Shown: positions 1 through 9,407, numbered from the stretch's first letter. The stretch: 64,000 bases of DNA from Planctomycetota bacterium (GCA_016190175.1 JACPRC010000147.1:1-64000), one strand, 5' to 3'. Translations and numbers: made by a program. Notes: generated by a model not told the origin, from the letters alone.

Positions 1-70
1 GCCATCAGCCTTCAGCCATCAGCCTTCAGCCATCAGCCTTCAGCCATCAGCCTTCAGCCATCAGCCTTCA
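1..70. repeat. tandem repeat (gccatcagccttca)n, heptad-based intergenic repeat
   Basis: About five copies of a 14-bp unit made of two related heptamers (cagccat/cagcctt) at the window start; related arrays recur in other intergenic gaps. Confidence 0.9.
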
Positions 71-135
71 CCGCGACAGGGCCGTGCGGCGCGAGGGTTC
101 GGCTGAGAGTTGAAGGCGGATGGCCGATTGCCTGG

Positions 136-2733
136 TCAGCGCCGCTCGTCGAGCTGCTTCTGGAGGGCGCGCCACTCCTCGGGCGGGATGACTTCGATCT
201 CCTCGTTGCGGCCGAGGCGGAGGCCGGTGTCCACTTGGGCGCGACGAAGGAGGCGGTCGGCCGGCGTGGGATCTTGAAGAAAGGAGACGTCCCAGATCCG
301 CGCCGTCTGGTCGTCGCTCGCCGTCCCCACCCACTTCCCGTCCGGACTGAACGCGACCGCGTTGACGTTGGAAGCGTGCCGCATCTCCGTCCCGATCGGC
401 TCGCCGGAATGTCCGTCCCAGAGCCGCACCGCGTTGCCGCCGCCCGTCGCGACCCAGTTCCCGTCCGGACTGAACGCAACGACCGTGAGTTGGAAGGCGT
501 GTCGCATCTCCACGCCGATCGGCTCGCCCGTGCGTCCGTGCCAGAGCCGCGCCGTCTTGTCCCAACTGGCGCTCACGAGACGCTCCCCGTCCGGACTAAA
601 CGCGACGGCATCGACGTTGGAGCCGTGCCGCATTTCCTTGGCAACGGGCTTGCCCGACTCCGTCTCCCACATCCGGGCCGTGTGATCTTCGCTTGCGGTT
701 GCGACCCTCTTCCCATCCGGGCTGAACACCGCCGCCCGGACCCTCTTTTCGTGTCGCATTTCCTCGCCGATGGGATCTCCGGTGCCGGCGTCCCAGACTC
801 GCGCGGTGCCGTCGAGGCTTGCGGTCACCACCCGGCGGCCGTCGGCACTGAAGGTAACCGTCCACACGATGCCCGCGTGCCGCATCTCCTTGCCGATCGG
901 CTCTCCGCTCTCGGAGTGCCATAGTCGTGCCGACTGGTCCCAACTCGCGGTCGCGAGTCGCTTCCCGTCCGGATTGAAGGTGATGCACTGGACGATTCCC
1001 TCGTGCCGCAATTCCCTGCCGATCGGCTCTCCGGTCGGGACGCTCCAGATGCGCGCCGTCTTGTCCCAGCCTGCCGTGGCCAGTCGTTTCGAGTCGGGGC
1101 TGAACGCGACGCTCTGGACCGTGCCTGAGTGCGGCATGGGCTTTCCGACCGGATCTCCGGTCGAAGCACTCCAGATCCGGGCCGTGCGATCTTTGCTGGC
1201 CGTCGCAATCCACAGCCCGTCGGGGCTGAGGATCGCCATCGTGACCGGCTGTTCGTGAACCAGGATCGTCTGGAGTCCCGGCAAGCTCCGCACCGCGCGA
1301 ACGGCGTTCGCCCGCGCAGGGTCCGAGGCGTGTGCCGAAAAGGACTCGACATGGAAGATCGCCGCCGCGGCATCGTCGCCGGATCCGGCCGCCTGCCGGG
1401 CCTGCATGCGATAGACGTGCGAGAGCCGTTCGTTCGCGCGGTCTCTCTCGGTCCGGGTGCGGCGCTGTTCCGCCTCGACCTGTTCCCGCCCTTCCCTCTC
1501 CGCCCGCGCCTTCTCCCCCGCGACCCTCGCCGCGTTCTCGGCCTCCCGCTTCGCCCGCAGGAGCTGCCATGTCCCGAACGCCGCCCCGCCCGCGATCGCC
1601 AGCACCATCGCCGCCCCGAACGCCCACAGGAGCGGCTGCTTGCGGATCTTCTTCCCCAGCACGTACGCGAACGTCGGCCGCCGCGCGTGGCGCAGCGGAT
1701 TGCCGTTCAGGCACGCGTCGAGATCCTCGATCATCTGCGCCGCATCGACGTAGCGGCGCTTCTGGTCCTTCTCCAGCGCCCGGATGATCACCGCCTCCAC
1801 GTCCGGCGGCGTCGCCGGCGCCAACCGCCGCGGCCACACCAGATCCGCCGTCACCACCTGCGTCAGCACGTCCGCCGAACTCTCCCCCGCGAACGGCGGC
1901 CTCCCCGTGAAGAGCTCGTAGAGAATCGCCCCGATCGAGTAGACGTCGCTCTGCGCCGTCGCCTTTCCCCGCGCCTGCTCCGGCGCCATGTAGTTCGGCG
2001 TCCCCACCACCACGTTCGTCCCGGTCAGCGTTTCCCCCTCCACCGACGTCTCCTTCGCCAGCCCGAAATCCATCACGAACACCTGGCCGTTGCGGTCCAG
2101 CATCACGTTCGTCGGCTTCAGGTCCCGGTGGATCACCTTCCGCTCGTGCGCGCACCTCACCGCCTCCGCGATCTTCGCGACGGCGCGCAGCTTCTCCTCC
2201 GTCTTCAGCTTCGCCTTCGACAACGTCTCCCCGTCCACGAACTGCATCGCGATGAACGGCGACCCGTCCTGCTCCCCGATCTCGTAGATCTTCGCGATGT
2301 TCGGATGGTCCAGCGCCGCCGCGAGCTGCGCCTCCCGCCGGAAGAACGCCCGCGCCTGCTCGTCCCCGATCTGCTTGAGGAACTTCAGCGCCACCCACTG
2401 CCGCAGCTCCGGCTCCCATCCGCGGTAGACAAGCCCCATGCCGCCGGAGCCGAGGGGGGCGACGCGCCAGTAGCGCCCGACGCGGTTCGCCGGGTCCTTC
2501 ATTGCCTCGGCCGCCTCGGGTGGGACGGGGCGCGAGGGCGGCTCCTGAAGCTCGCGGAGGCGTTCGGGCGTAAGGGGCAGGTGCGCCAGGAGGCGCGTCC
2601 CGGGGTCGCGGTCGCGCGACACCATCGCGGCCTCGACCTGCTCGCGCGTGAGCCACCCGCGATCGACCGCGCGCTTCGCGAGCGCGAAGTCCGCGTCCGA
2701 GTCGGGGCCTGTAACGGGAGCAGTATCGGACAC
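136..2733 (-). CDS. serine/threonine protein kinase with C-terminal WD40 repeats
   Basis: GSGGMGLVYRG P-loop, HRDLKPTNVM, DFGLAKE, APEQARG kinase motifs; TM segment; repeated SPDGKRLATAS..D.TARIW WD40 blades. Confidence 0.95.
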   Translation of the reverse strand: MSDTAPVTGPDSDADFALAKRAVDRGWLTREQVEAAMVSRDRDPGTRLLAHLPLTPERLRELQEPPSRPVPPEAAEAMKDPANRVGRYWRVAPLGSGGMGLVYRGWEPELRQWVALKFLKQIGDEQARAFFRREAQLAAALDHPNIAKIYEIGEQDGSPFIAMQFVDGETLSKAKLKTEEKLRAVAKIAEAVRCAHERKVIHRDLKPTNVMLDRNGQVFVMDFGLAKETSVEGETLTGTNVVVGTPNYMAPEQARGKATAQSDVYSIGAILYELFTGRPPFAGESSADVLTQVVTADLVWPRRLAPATPPDVEAVIIRALEKDQKRRYVDAAQMIEDLDACLNGNPLRHARRPTFAYVLGKKIRKQPLLWAFGAAMVLAIAGGAAFGTWQLLRAKREAENAARVAGEKARAEREGREQVEAEQRRTRTERDRANERLSHVYRMQARQAAGSGDDAAAAIFHVESFSAHASDPARANAVRAVRSLPGLQTILVHEQPVTMAILSPDGLWIATASKDRTARIWSASTGDPVGKPMPHSGTVQSVAFSPDSKRLATAGWDKTARIWSVPTGEPIGRELRHEGIVQCITFNPDGKRLATASWDQSARLWHSESGEPIGKEMRHAGIVWTVTFSADGRRVVTASLDGTARVWDAGTGDPIGEEMRHEKRVRAAVFSPDGKRVATASEDHTARMWETESGKPVAKEMRHGSNVDAVAFSPDGERLVSASWDKTARLWHGRTGEPIGVEMRHAFQLTVVAFSPDGNWVATGGGNAVRLWDGHSGEPIGTEMRHASNVNAVAFSPDGKWVGTASDDQTARIWDVSFLQDPTPADRLLRRAQVDTGLRLGRNEEIEVIPPEEWRALQKQLDERR

Positions 2734-2921
2734 GATTCGATGGGATTATACCCCGGCAGGGTGCCTTGCGCGGTTCCGGTTCCGGGGATATCATTCCTGG
2801 GTCTTTATCCGCAACATCCGCGCGCCCGATGCGGATACCACTTGGGGTCCGGTGCATTCCCCGATGGGGACGGCAGGGCCGACGGTCGGTTGCGGGCAAG
2901 ATCCCGCATCAGGGGAGACGA

Positions 2922-3359
2922 ATGGCGGACGACGCTTCGACGCTCGATCGACGCTCGTTTCTCGCCACGGTCCTGCGCGCCGCCGGCGTGCTGGCGCCCG
3001 CTTCGCTCCTCCTGTCCGGCCGGCTTCCATGGCTCGATGGCGACGAGACCCGGCTGGATGCCGCGCGGGTGCCCGTCTGGCATCCTGAATGCACAGGGAC
3101 GAACGATCTTCGGTGCGTGACCGTCTCCCGCGACCGGGCCGGCGGCTCGCGCTCCGAGATCCGACTCGAGGGCGCGGCGGCCCGCCTCTGGTGCCTCTGC
3201 GGCGGACGCTACTCGGAGACCGAGCTGGCGGCGCGGGTCGCCGAGGGCGAGCCGTGGGTCGCCCCCTTCCTTTTCGCCCTGTACGCACTCGGGTATCTCG
3301 TGCGCCTGAACGCGGAGGATCGCGTCGGCCTCTGGAGTCGAGAGGTCGAAATCGCATGA
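2922..3359 (+). CDS. PqqD/RRE-like protein with N-terminal Tat-like leader
   Basis: RRSFLATVLRAAGVLAPASLLLSG twin-arginine-like leader, then ARLWCLCGGRYSETELAARVAEGEPWVAPFLFALYALGYLVRL resembling PqqD-type RiPP recognition elements; ATGA overlap with next gene. Confidence 0.65.
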   Translation: MADDASTLDRRSFLATVLRAAGVLAPASLLLSGRLPWLDGDETRLDAARVPVWHPECTGTNDLRCVTVSRDRAGGSRSEIRLEGAAARLWCLCGGRYSETELAARVAEGEPWVAPFLFALYALGYLVRLNAEDRVGLWSREVEIA

Positions 3360-4744
3360 CCGACCGGTACGTCCTGACGACCGAGTTCTTCGCGGTCCCG
3401 TACTGCGAGGACACGTTCCTCCTCTACTCGCCGCTCAAGCAGATCCTGATCCTCGCGAACACGGAGATGGTGGACATGGTCGCGGCGCTCCGCGACGGCA
3501 CGTTCGCCGGCGTGGACGGCGCCAACATGGACGCGATGCAGCTCCTCCTCGAGTCCGGCGCGATCAACGGCACCCCGGATGAACCGCCGCGGCGTCCGCC
3601 GGCGGCCGAGTGGAAGCCCACCGAGGTCACGCTCTTCCTCACCAACGCGTGCAACCTCCGCTGCTCCTACTGCTACGCCTCGGGAGGGGATTCCTCCGGC
3701 ACGATGGAGGTCGCAACCGCCCTGGCGGCGGTGGACCTCGTCGTCCGCAACGCATCCGAACTGCATGCACCGGAGGTCCGCGTCTCCTACCACGGCGGCG
3801 GCGAGCCCACGCTGACATGGGAAGCGCTGACCGCGAGCGCGCTCCGCGCCGAGGAGTCCGCCGCGCGCCACGGACTGCGCGCTTCGATCAACCTGGCTAC
3901 CAACGGCGTCATGCCCGCGCGGAAGGTGGACTGGCTCGTGCGCCACGTCCACGAGTTCTCCGTCTCGTGGGACGGACCCGCGTGGGTGCAGGACCTCCAC
4001 CGCCCGACGGCCGCGGGCCGCGGCTCGGCCGAGACGGTCGAGGCCACGATGCGCCATCTCGACAGCCACGGCGCGCGCTGGGGCGTTCGTCTCACCGTCA
4101 CCGAGACCGGCGTGGACCGACTCGAGGAGATCGTCGAGTACCTCCTGCGCCGGTTCTCGCCCTCGACGGTCCACATCGAGCCGCTCTTCGCGCACGGTCG
4201 CGCGCGGGAGCGGGGCCTGCGCGCCCCGCATGCGCGCGCGTTCGTGGAGAACTTCCGGAAGGCGCAGCGCGTCGCCGATCGGCGCGGGATCGACCTCTAC
4301 TATTCCGGCGCCCGGTCCGAGCTGGTCACCGACACGTTCTGCGCCGTGCCGGAGGGGACCTTCAACGTCACGCCGGAGGGACTCCTGACGTCGTGCTTCG
4401 AAGCCTGCCGTCCGGGCGACCCGTTCGTCTACGGCGCGTTCGAAGGCGGCGAATTCAGGATCTCGCGCCCGAAACTCGACGCGCTGGCCGCACACACGGT
4501 GGAGGCGCGACCCGAATGCGCCCGCTGCTTCTGCAAGCGGCACTGCGCCGGCGACTGCGCCGCGAAGAACCTGACGTCGGACCTTCATCCGGACGAGAGA
4601 CTCAAGGCCGCGCGCTGCGCGATCAACCAGGAGCTGACCCGCGACCAGCTCGTGCGGCGGCTGCGGGAGAAGAGCCGGATGATGGCGCAGGTAGAGGCCA
4701 TGCTCGGTGCGCCCCCGGCCCTCGAGGAGATGCGTCATGCCTGA
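3356..4744 (+). CDS. radical SAM/SPASM domain protein (peptide-modifying type)
   Basis: CNLRCSYC cluster motif, GGGEPTL, C-terminal Cys-rich SPASM region (CARCFCKRHCAGDCAAKN). Confidence 0.9.
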   Translation: MTDRYVLTTEFFAVPYCEDTFLLYSPLKQILILANTEMVDMVAALRDGTFAGVDGANMDAMQLLLESGAINGTPDEPPRRPPAAEWKPTEVTLFLTNACNLRCSYCYASGGDSSGTMEVATALAAVDLVVRNASELHAPEVRVSYHGGGEPTLTWEALTASALRAEESAARHGLRASINLATNGVMPARKVDWLVRHVHEFSVSWDGPAWVQDLHRPTAAGRGSAETVEATMRHLDSHGARWGVRLTVTETGVDRLEEIVEYLLRRFSPSTVHIEPLFAHGRARERGLRAPHARAFVENFRKAQRVADRRGIDLYYSGARSELVTDTFCAVPEGTFNVTPEGLLTSCFEACRPGDPFVYGAFEGGEFRISRPKLDALAAHTVEARPECARCFCKRHCAGDCAAKNLTSDLHPDERLKAARCAINQELTRDQLVRRLREKSRMMAQVEAMLGAPPALEEMRHA

Positions 4745-5114
4745 TCCCAACGACTTCGCGCCGCGCCAGTCCGGGAAGGAGAAGCGCAAGGGCCCGAAGG
4801 CCCACGCGTTCGTGAAGCCGGACCTCGAGGTCCACATCGACGAGCGGCAGCTCCAGCGCAAGGACGACGACCTCGTGCTCGTCTGCCGGTGCGACACCGT
4901 CTGCACCTGCAACACGGTCGTCACCGGCCGCACGCGCTGCCGCTGCGACACGGTGTCGAAGTGCACCTGCGAGGCGGTCCAGACCTGCACCTGCAACACG
5001 GTGATGGTCTGCTCCTGCGATTCCGTGAAGAAGAGCTCGTGCAGTTGCGACAGCCATTCGCCGGGCGGGGGCGGCTCGCGCGTGTGCCGCTGCGTCCCGG
5101 TCCGGGCGCATTGA
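4737..5114 (+). CDS. CxC-repeat peptide, candidate RiPP precursor
   Basis: 125 aa; charged N-terminal half, then CRCDTVCTCNTV..CRCDTV..CTCEAV..CTCNTV..CSCDSV..CSCDS..CRC; sits between two radical SAM genes with 8-nt overlap and 7-nt gap. Confidence 0.75.
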   Translation: MPDPNDFAPRQSGKEKRKGPKAHAFVKPDLEVHIDERQLQRKDDDLVLVCRCDTVCTCNTVVTGRTRCRCDTVSKCTCEAVQTCTCNTVMVCSCDSVKKSSCSCDSHSPGGGGSRVCRCVPVRAH

Positions 5115-5121
5115 GCCGGAT

Positions 5122-6231
5122 ATGACCAAACCGGGAACGATGGCGAAGGACGGGACGCTCTACGACCCCGTCGCGGACTTCCGCTTCCGCCCCGGCCCGG
5201 ACGACCGCGCGTGGGACGGAGGCCGGCTGCGGTTCGACCGCTACCACGCGGCGCAGCGGTTCCGCCCGCATCAGGACGGTCGCGAGGTCAATCTGGAGAT
5301 CAACTACCTCTGCCGCTACGCGTGCCGCCACTGCTTCCAATCGCTCCGGCCCGATTCGTATCCCGAGGCGACGCCCGATGCGGCGGCCGTGATCGCCGCG
5401 GCGGAGCGCGTCGCGGCGGCCGAGGAGATCTCGATCACGGGCGGCGACATCTTCCTCCAGCCGGCGGTCTGGGAGGCGCTCGACTTCCTGCAGGAGCGCG
5501 CGCCCCGCGCGACGATCCGGCTCCTCGTGAACGGCGGCGGATTCGACGACGAAGTCCGCCGGCGCCTGGCGCGACTCGAAGGGCGGCGGATCATCGTCAA
5601 GTCGGACTTCTACGGGCACAATCCCCGCCTCCACGACGAGTTCACCGGCGTGCCGGGTTCGTTCGACCGTCTTGTCCGCATCGCGCGGTTCCTCCGCGAG
5701 ACCGGGATCGCGTTCGTCGCCGCGGCGGCGCTGACCCGCGCGGACTTCGAGACGCGCTTCGAGCTGGTCGGATTCCTCGGCGATCTCACCGAGGATCGAT
5801 TCACCGTCGCGTCCGCGATCCACCCGGGTCGCTCCGCCGACGAGGCGCGTCTCCTGCCGGAGCAGTTCGCGGAGCTCATGGAGGAGCGGTTCTTCGCGCC
5901 GCTGGCCGCGGAGTATCACTCGTTCGAGCCGCAGTGCGCCGGCGACTGCCAGTTCGCGGTCGTGTCTGCGAACGGAAAGGCGTGGGGTTGCTCGTTCCTG
6001 AAGCTCGACTCGGAGCCGATCGCCGCCTGGCGCGAGCGGGCCGTCGCGGCCGCGTCCACGGCGGACTGCGCGACCTGCTCGGCCCGCGCCACGTGTCGCC
6101 GATGCCCCTCCTTCCTCGCGGCCCGGGATTCCTATTGCCGCTTCGTGCGGCTCGCGCATCCGGGTCTCCTCGAGCGCGTCCGCCGCGCGCAAGAGGAAGG
6201 CTTCGCGTTCGTCCATCCCGGGAGATCGTGA
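5122..6231 (+). CDS. radical SAM protein with C-terminal SPASM-like Cys region
   Basis: CRYACRHC (CxxxCxxC), EISITGGDIFLQP, C-terminal CAGDCQFAVV...CATCSARATCRRC. Confidence 0.88.
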   Translation: MTKPGTMAKDGTLYDPVADFRFRPGPDDRAWDGGRLRFDRYHAAQRFRPHQDGREVNLEINYLCRYACRHCFQSLRPDSYPEATPDAAAVIAAAERVAAAEEISITGGDIFLQPAVWEALDFLQERAPRATIRLLVNGGGFDDEVRRRLARLEGRRIIVKSDFYGHNPRLHDEFTGVPGSFDRLVRIARFLRETGIAFVAAAALTRADFETRFELVGFLGDLTEDRFTVASAIHPGRSADEARLLPEQFAELMEERFFAPLAAEYHSFEPQCAGDCQFAVVSANGKAWGCSFLKLDSEPIAAWRERAVAAASTADCATCSARATCRRCPSFLAARDSYCRFVRLAHPGLLERVRRAQEEGFAFVHPGRS

Positions 6232-6234
6232 ACC

Positions 6235-6480
6235 ATGGCGACACAGGGATCGAACAAGGACGCCGCGCTGGGATGCGGATGTCTGATCCTCATCCTCGTC
6301 GCCGTCGTGGTCCTCGTCCTCAAGGGATGCTCGGGCTGCGGCTGCAGCCGGAAGTCCGAACCCCAATCCAAGTACGAGAACACGCGCAAGGTCGAGCAGG
6401 TCCGGGAGGAAGAGCCCGAGAAGATCCAGAAGAATGAAAGCCGGTACGATCGGGTCCCGCGATCGAAGGTCAAGAAATGA
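6235..6480 (+). CDS. small single-TM Cys-rich peptide
   Basis: 81 aa; GCGCLILILVAVVVLVLKGCSGCGCS then charged tail; 3-nt gap after the upstream gene, ATGA overlap with the downstream gene. Confidence 0.65.
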   Translation: MATQGSNKDAALGCGCLILILVAVVVLVLKGCSGCGCSRKSEPQSKYENTRKVEQVREEEPEKIQKNESRYDRVPRSKVKK

Positions 6481-7922
6481 GATGCGCGCTGGTCCGTCCC
6501 GCCCACCGCTCCTCGGGCTACGACGAGGGGACGCAGGAATGCCTCGGGATCGGCTACGTCGGCGCCGTCCTGCGGGAGCGCGGACACGAGGTCGTCGTCG
6601 TGGACGCCGAGATGGAGAAGCTGGCGGACCGCGAGGCTTTCGAGCGCGTGGCCGCGTCCGATCCCGGCCTGATCGGTTTCTCCGTGATGAGCGAGGACGC
6701 GCTGGACAGCCTGCGACGGCTCGCGCGCGACCTGCGGGAGGCGTTTCCGCGGGCGCATCTCACCGCGGGAGGCAACCTGCCCAGCTTCGACCCCGAGTGG
6801 ATCCTGCGGCTCTGCCCCGGCATCGACAGCGTGATCCGATTCGAGGGCGAGCGACCGCTGCTGGAACTCGCCGAACGACTCCGGAGCGGGAGGGACTTCC
6901 GGGCCGTTCCGCCGGCGGCATCCGTGGACGACCTGGACGCGCTGCCGTTCCCGATCCGCGACACGCTGCCCATCGCGCTGAAGAACGGGTGGATGGCGCC
7001 CATCTCGTCGAGCCGCGGGTGCCACGCGAGGTGCTCCTTCTGCGCCGTGCATCGCTTCAACCTCGATCCCGCACGACCCTGGCGGTTCCGCAGTCCCGCC
7101 GGGGTCGCGGACGAGATCGACGGGCTCGTCGCGGACTTCGGCGTCCGCGAGGTCAACTTCGTGGACGACGATTTCATCGGCAACCGGAAGCAGGGGCAGC
7201 CGCGCGCGCGCGAGCTGGCCGCCGAGTTGATCCGCCGCGGATTGAAAGTCGGTTTCTCGCTGCAGTGCCGCGCCGAGTGGATCGATCGCGCCACCTTCCG
7301 CCCGCTCAAGGCCGCCGGGCTCCGGATGGTCTTCTTCGGCGTCGAGGCCGTGGACGAGGAGAGCCGCCGGAGATACGGGAAGCCGCAGTCGCGCGAGCTC
7401 GTGCGGCGCACGCTGGAGCTGCTCGACGAGCTGGACGTGTACGCCCACGTCGGCTTCATCATGTTCAACCCCTGGACCCGCCTGGAGGACGTGCGCGAGG
7501 CCGTGGAGTTCCTGCGCGACATCGGCCATCTCAACATCCACACCGCGACGAATTTCCTCCAGTTGAGTCCGGGGACGCCGCTGCTGGAACCGCTCGCCGC
7601 CGGCGGCATGGCGTTCCGCGAGCCGCACGGAGGCTACCGCTGGTCGTTCGCCGATCCCCGCACCGCGTCGGTGAAGGCGGTCTTCGATCGCGTGCTCTGG
7701 CCGCAGTTCCCCGCCTGGTACGAGTCGCTGATGGCGAAGTGGAGCGTGCTGACGGCGCGGCGGTCGGACGAACGATGCGCGCATGACCTGCGCCGCATGG
7801 ACGACCTCGTCCACGATGTGGCGATCCGCACGCTCGACGCGATCGAGTCGGACCCCGGGGTCGATCTCTTCGCGCTGGTGCGCGAGCTTTCGGAAAGGAC
7901 GGCATGCGCAGCGCGCTCCTGA
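6477..7922 (+). CDS. B12-binding-domain-type radical SAM protein
   Basis: N-terminal Rossmann-like B12-binding-type region (MRCALVRPAHRSSGYDEGTQECLGIGYVGAVLRERGHEVVVVDAE), CHARCSFC motif. Confidence 0.88.
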   Translation: MRCALVRPAHRSSGYDEGTQECLGIGYVGAVLRERGHEVVVVDAEMEKLADREAFERVAASDPGLIGFSVMSEDALDSLRRLARDLREAFPRAHLTAGGNLPSFDPEWILRLCPGIDSVIRFEGERPLLELAERLRSGRDFRAVPPAASVDDLDALPFPIRDTLPIALKNGWMAPISSSRGCHARCSFCAVHRFNLDPARPWRFRSPAGVADEIDGLVADFGVREVNFVDDDFIGNRKQGQPRARELAAELIRRGLKVGFSLQCRAEWIDRATFRPLKAAGLRMVFFGVEAVDEESRRRYGKPQSRELVRRTLELLDELDVYAHVGFIMFNPWTRLEDVREAVEFLRDIGHLNIHTATNFLQLSPGTPLLEPLAAGGMAFREPHGGYRWSFADPRTASVKAVFDRVLWPQFPAWYESLMAKWSVLTARRSDERCAHDLRRMDDLVHDVAIRTLDAIESDPGVDLFALVRELSERTACAARS

Positions 7923-9022
7923 TCGCCTGTCTTCTCGCGCAGGACCCGGCGGAGGATTTCGCGCGGGCCGTCTCCGAGATGAAGGCGAAGCGATGGGAGG
8001 AGGGGCGCGCCATCCTGGACCGGCTCGTCCGCGCGCGGCCGGACGACCACGAGGCGCGCAACAACCTCGCGGTCTGTCTCATCAAGCTCCGCCGCTACGG
8101 CGAGGCGGAGTTCCACCTTCTGCGGGTTCTCCGGGCGGCGCCCGACAAGGCGGGGAGTCACTTGAACTTGGGCGTGGCTCGCCAGGGGAATTCGCAGACG
8201 GATCTGGCGTTGAAGGACACGGATCGGGCCGTCGACATGGGCAAGGCGCAGCGGCCGCCGACGCCGGACCAGACCGCGGCCGCGCTCTTCAATCGAGGGT
8301 GGCTCCTCGACGAGCTTGAGCGGTACGAGGACGCGGTCGCGGCCTACAAGGAGGCCCTCGGGCTGCGTCCCGAATATCCCCGCGCGTGGCTCGGACTGGC
8401 CGTCGCGTACGCGAAGATGGGACGGTACAAGGACGCCCGCGAGGCGCTTCGGGAGGCGAAGAGCCGGGAGCGGCTCGATCCCGAGATCGCCCCGCTGATC
8501 GAGCGGAACGGAATCGTCATCGCGGAGATCGAGACGGAGATCGCCCCCGCTCCGTCCCGAATCGCGATTCCGTCGCCTGATCCGGCCCCCGCGGCCGCCC
8601 CGCGCCGCACGTTCTTCGCCGACGGGATGATCGGCGTGACGGGACTGTGGGATCGATCGAGGGGCTGGTCCGTCTTCGGATACGCGCTGCTCCACTGCGT
8701 GCTCCTGGGCGCGGCGCTGGCGCTGCTCGGGTCGCGGCAGCGCGGCGCCTCCGCGCTCTTCGGGGGCGCGGCCGTCCTGCTATTCCTGACGAGCTGGGGG
8801 TTCGCGGGTTGGGGCAAGTGGGGCGGGCTGCTCCTCGCGGCGGCGGTCAGCGTCGCGGCGGCGGAGCTGATGCGGGCGCGCGCGAGGGCGGCGCCGGTCC
8901 CCGCGGCGCCCACCCACATCGCCTGGGAGTGCGCGGACTGCGGAAGGAAGCTGCGCGCGGCGGCGGAGATGGCGGGCAAGTCGATCCGGTGCCCGCAGTG
9001 CGGTTGCGTGAAGAGGTTGTAG
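7904..9022 (+). CDS. TPR-repeat membrane protein with C-terminal zinc ribbon
   Basis: TPR-like repeats, hydrophobic helices, C-terminal CADCGRKLRAAAEMAGKSIRCPQCG; overlaps the upstream radical SAM gene. Confidence 0.8.
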   Translation: MRSALLIACLLAQDPAEDFARAVSEMKAKRWEEGRAILDRLVRARPDDHEARNNLAVCLIKLRRYGEAEFHLLRVLRAAPDKAGSHLNLGVARQGNSQTDLALKDTDRAVDMGKAQRPPTPDQTAAALFNRGWLLDELERYEDAVAAYKEALGLRPEYPRAWLGLAVAYAKMGRYKDAREALREAKSRERLDPEIAPLIERNGIVIAEIETEIAPAPSRIAIPSPDPAPAAAPRRTFFADGMIGVTGLWDRSRGWSVFGYALLHCVLLGAALALLGSRQRGASALFGGAAVLLFLTSWGFAGWGKWGGLLLAAAVSVAAAELMRARARAAPVPAAPTHIAWECADCGRKLRAAAEMAGKSIRCPQCGCVKRL

Positions 9023-9023
9023 G

Positions 9024-9380
9024 CTACGTTCGGGACCAGAGCCCGACGCGGTTCCCGTTGGGGTCGCGGAAGATCGCGAAGAAGCCCCACTCGGGCCCCA
9101 CCTGGGTCTTCTCCTGGACGACCGACCCGCCCGCGGCGCGCACCTCGTCCAGCGTCGCAGGAATGTCCGCCACTTTGAGGTAGATGAGGATCCCGCCGTC
9201 GACCACCGGCTTCCTCGGATCCAGTCCGCCTTCGAGCGAGTTCTCGCCGGTGCGGAAGATGCGGTAGTCGCCCGAAGGCGCGACGGTCCATCCGAAGACC
9301 GCGTGGTAGAAAGTCCCGGCTTTCCCGAGATCGGGTGCGGGGATTTCGAGGTAGCAGATGGGGGCGGGCGCGTCAGCCAT
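9024..9380 (-). CDS. VOC family (glyoxalase-like) protein
   Basis: CYLEIPAPDLGKAGTFYHAVFGW ... FAIFRDPNGNRVGLW. Confidence 0.9.
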   Translation of the reverse strand: MADAPAPICYLEIPAPDLGKAGTFYHAVFGWTVAPSGDYRIFRTGENSLEGGLDPRKPVVDGGILIYLKVADIPATLDEVRAAGGSVVQEKTQVGPEWGFFAIFRDPNGNRVGLWSRT

Positions 9381-9407
9381 TCCAGTCCTCCTCTCGTGCG
9401 TATGCGC

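Noticed and set aside
1-70. CRISPR array
   Set aside because: 14-bp direct tandem units with no unique spacers; same for the other heptad arrays.
54-3120. Many long antisense/alternative-frame ORFs (for example 596-2899, 1129-3120) overlapping the WD40 kinase
   Set aside because: Arg/Pro/Gly-rich translations typical of spurious ORFs in high-GC DNA; only the -1 frame kinase has recognisable domains. The same reasoning was applied throughout the window.
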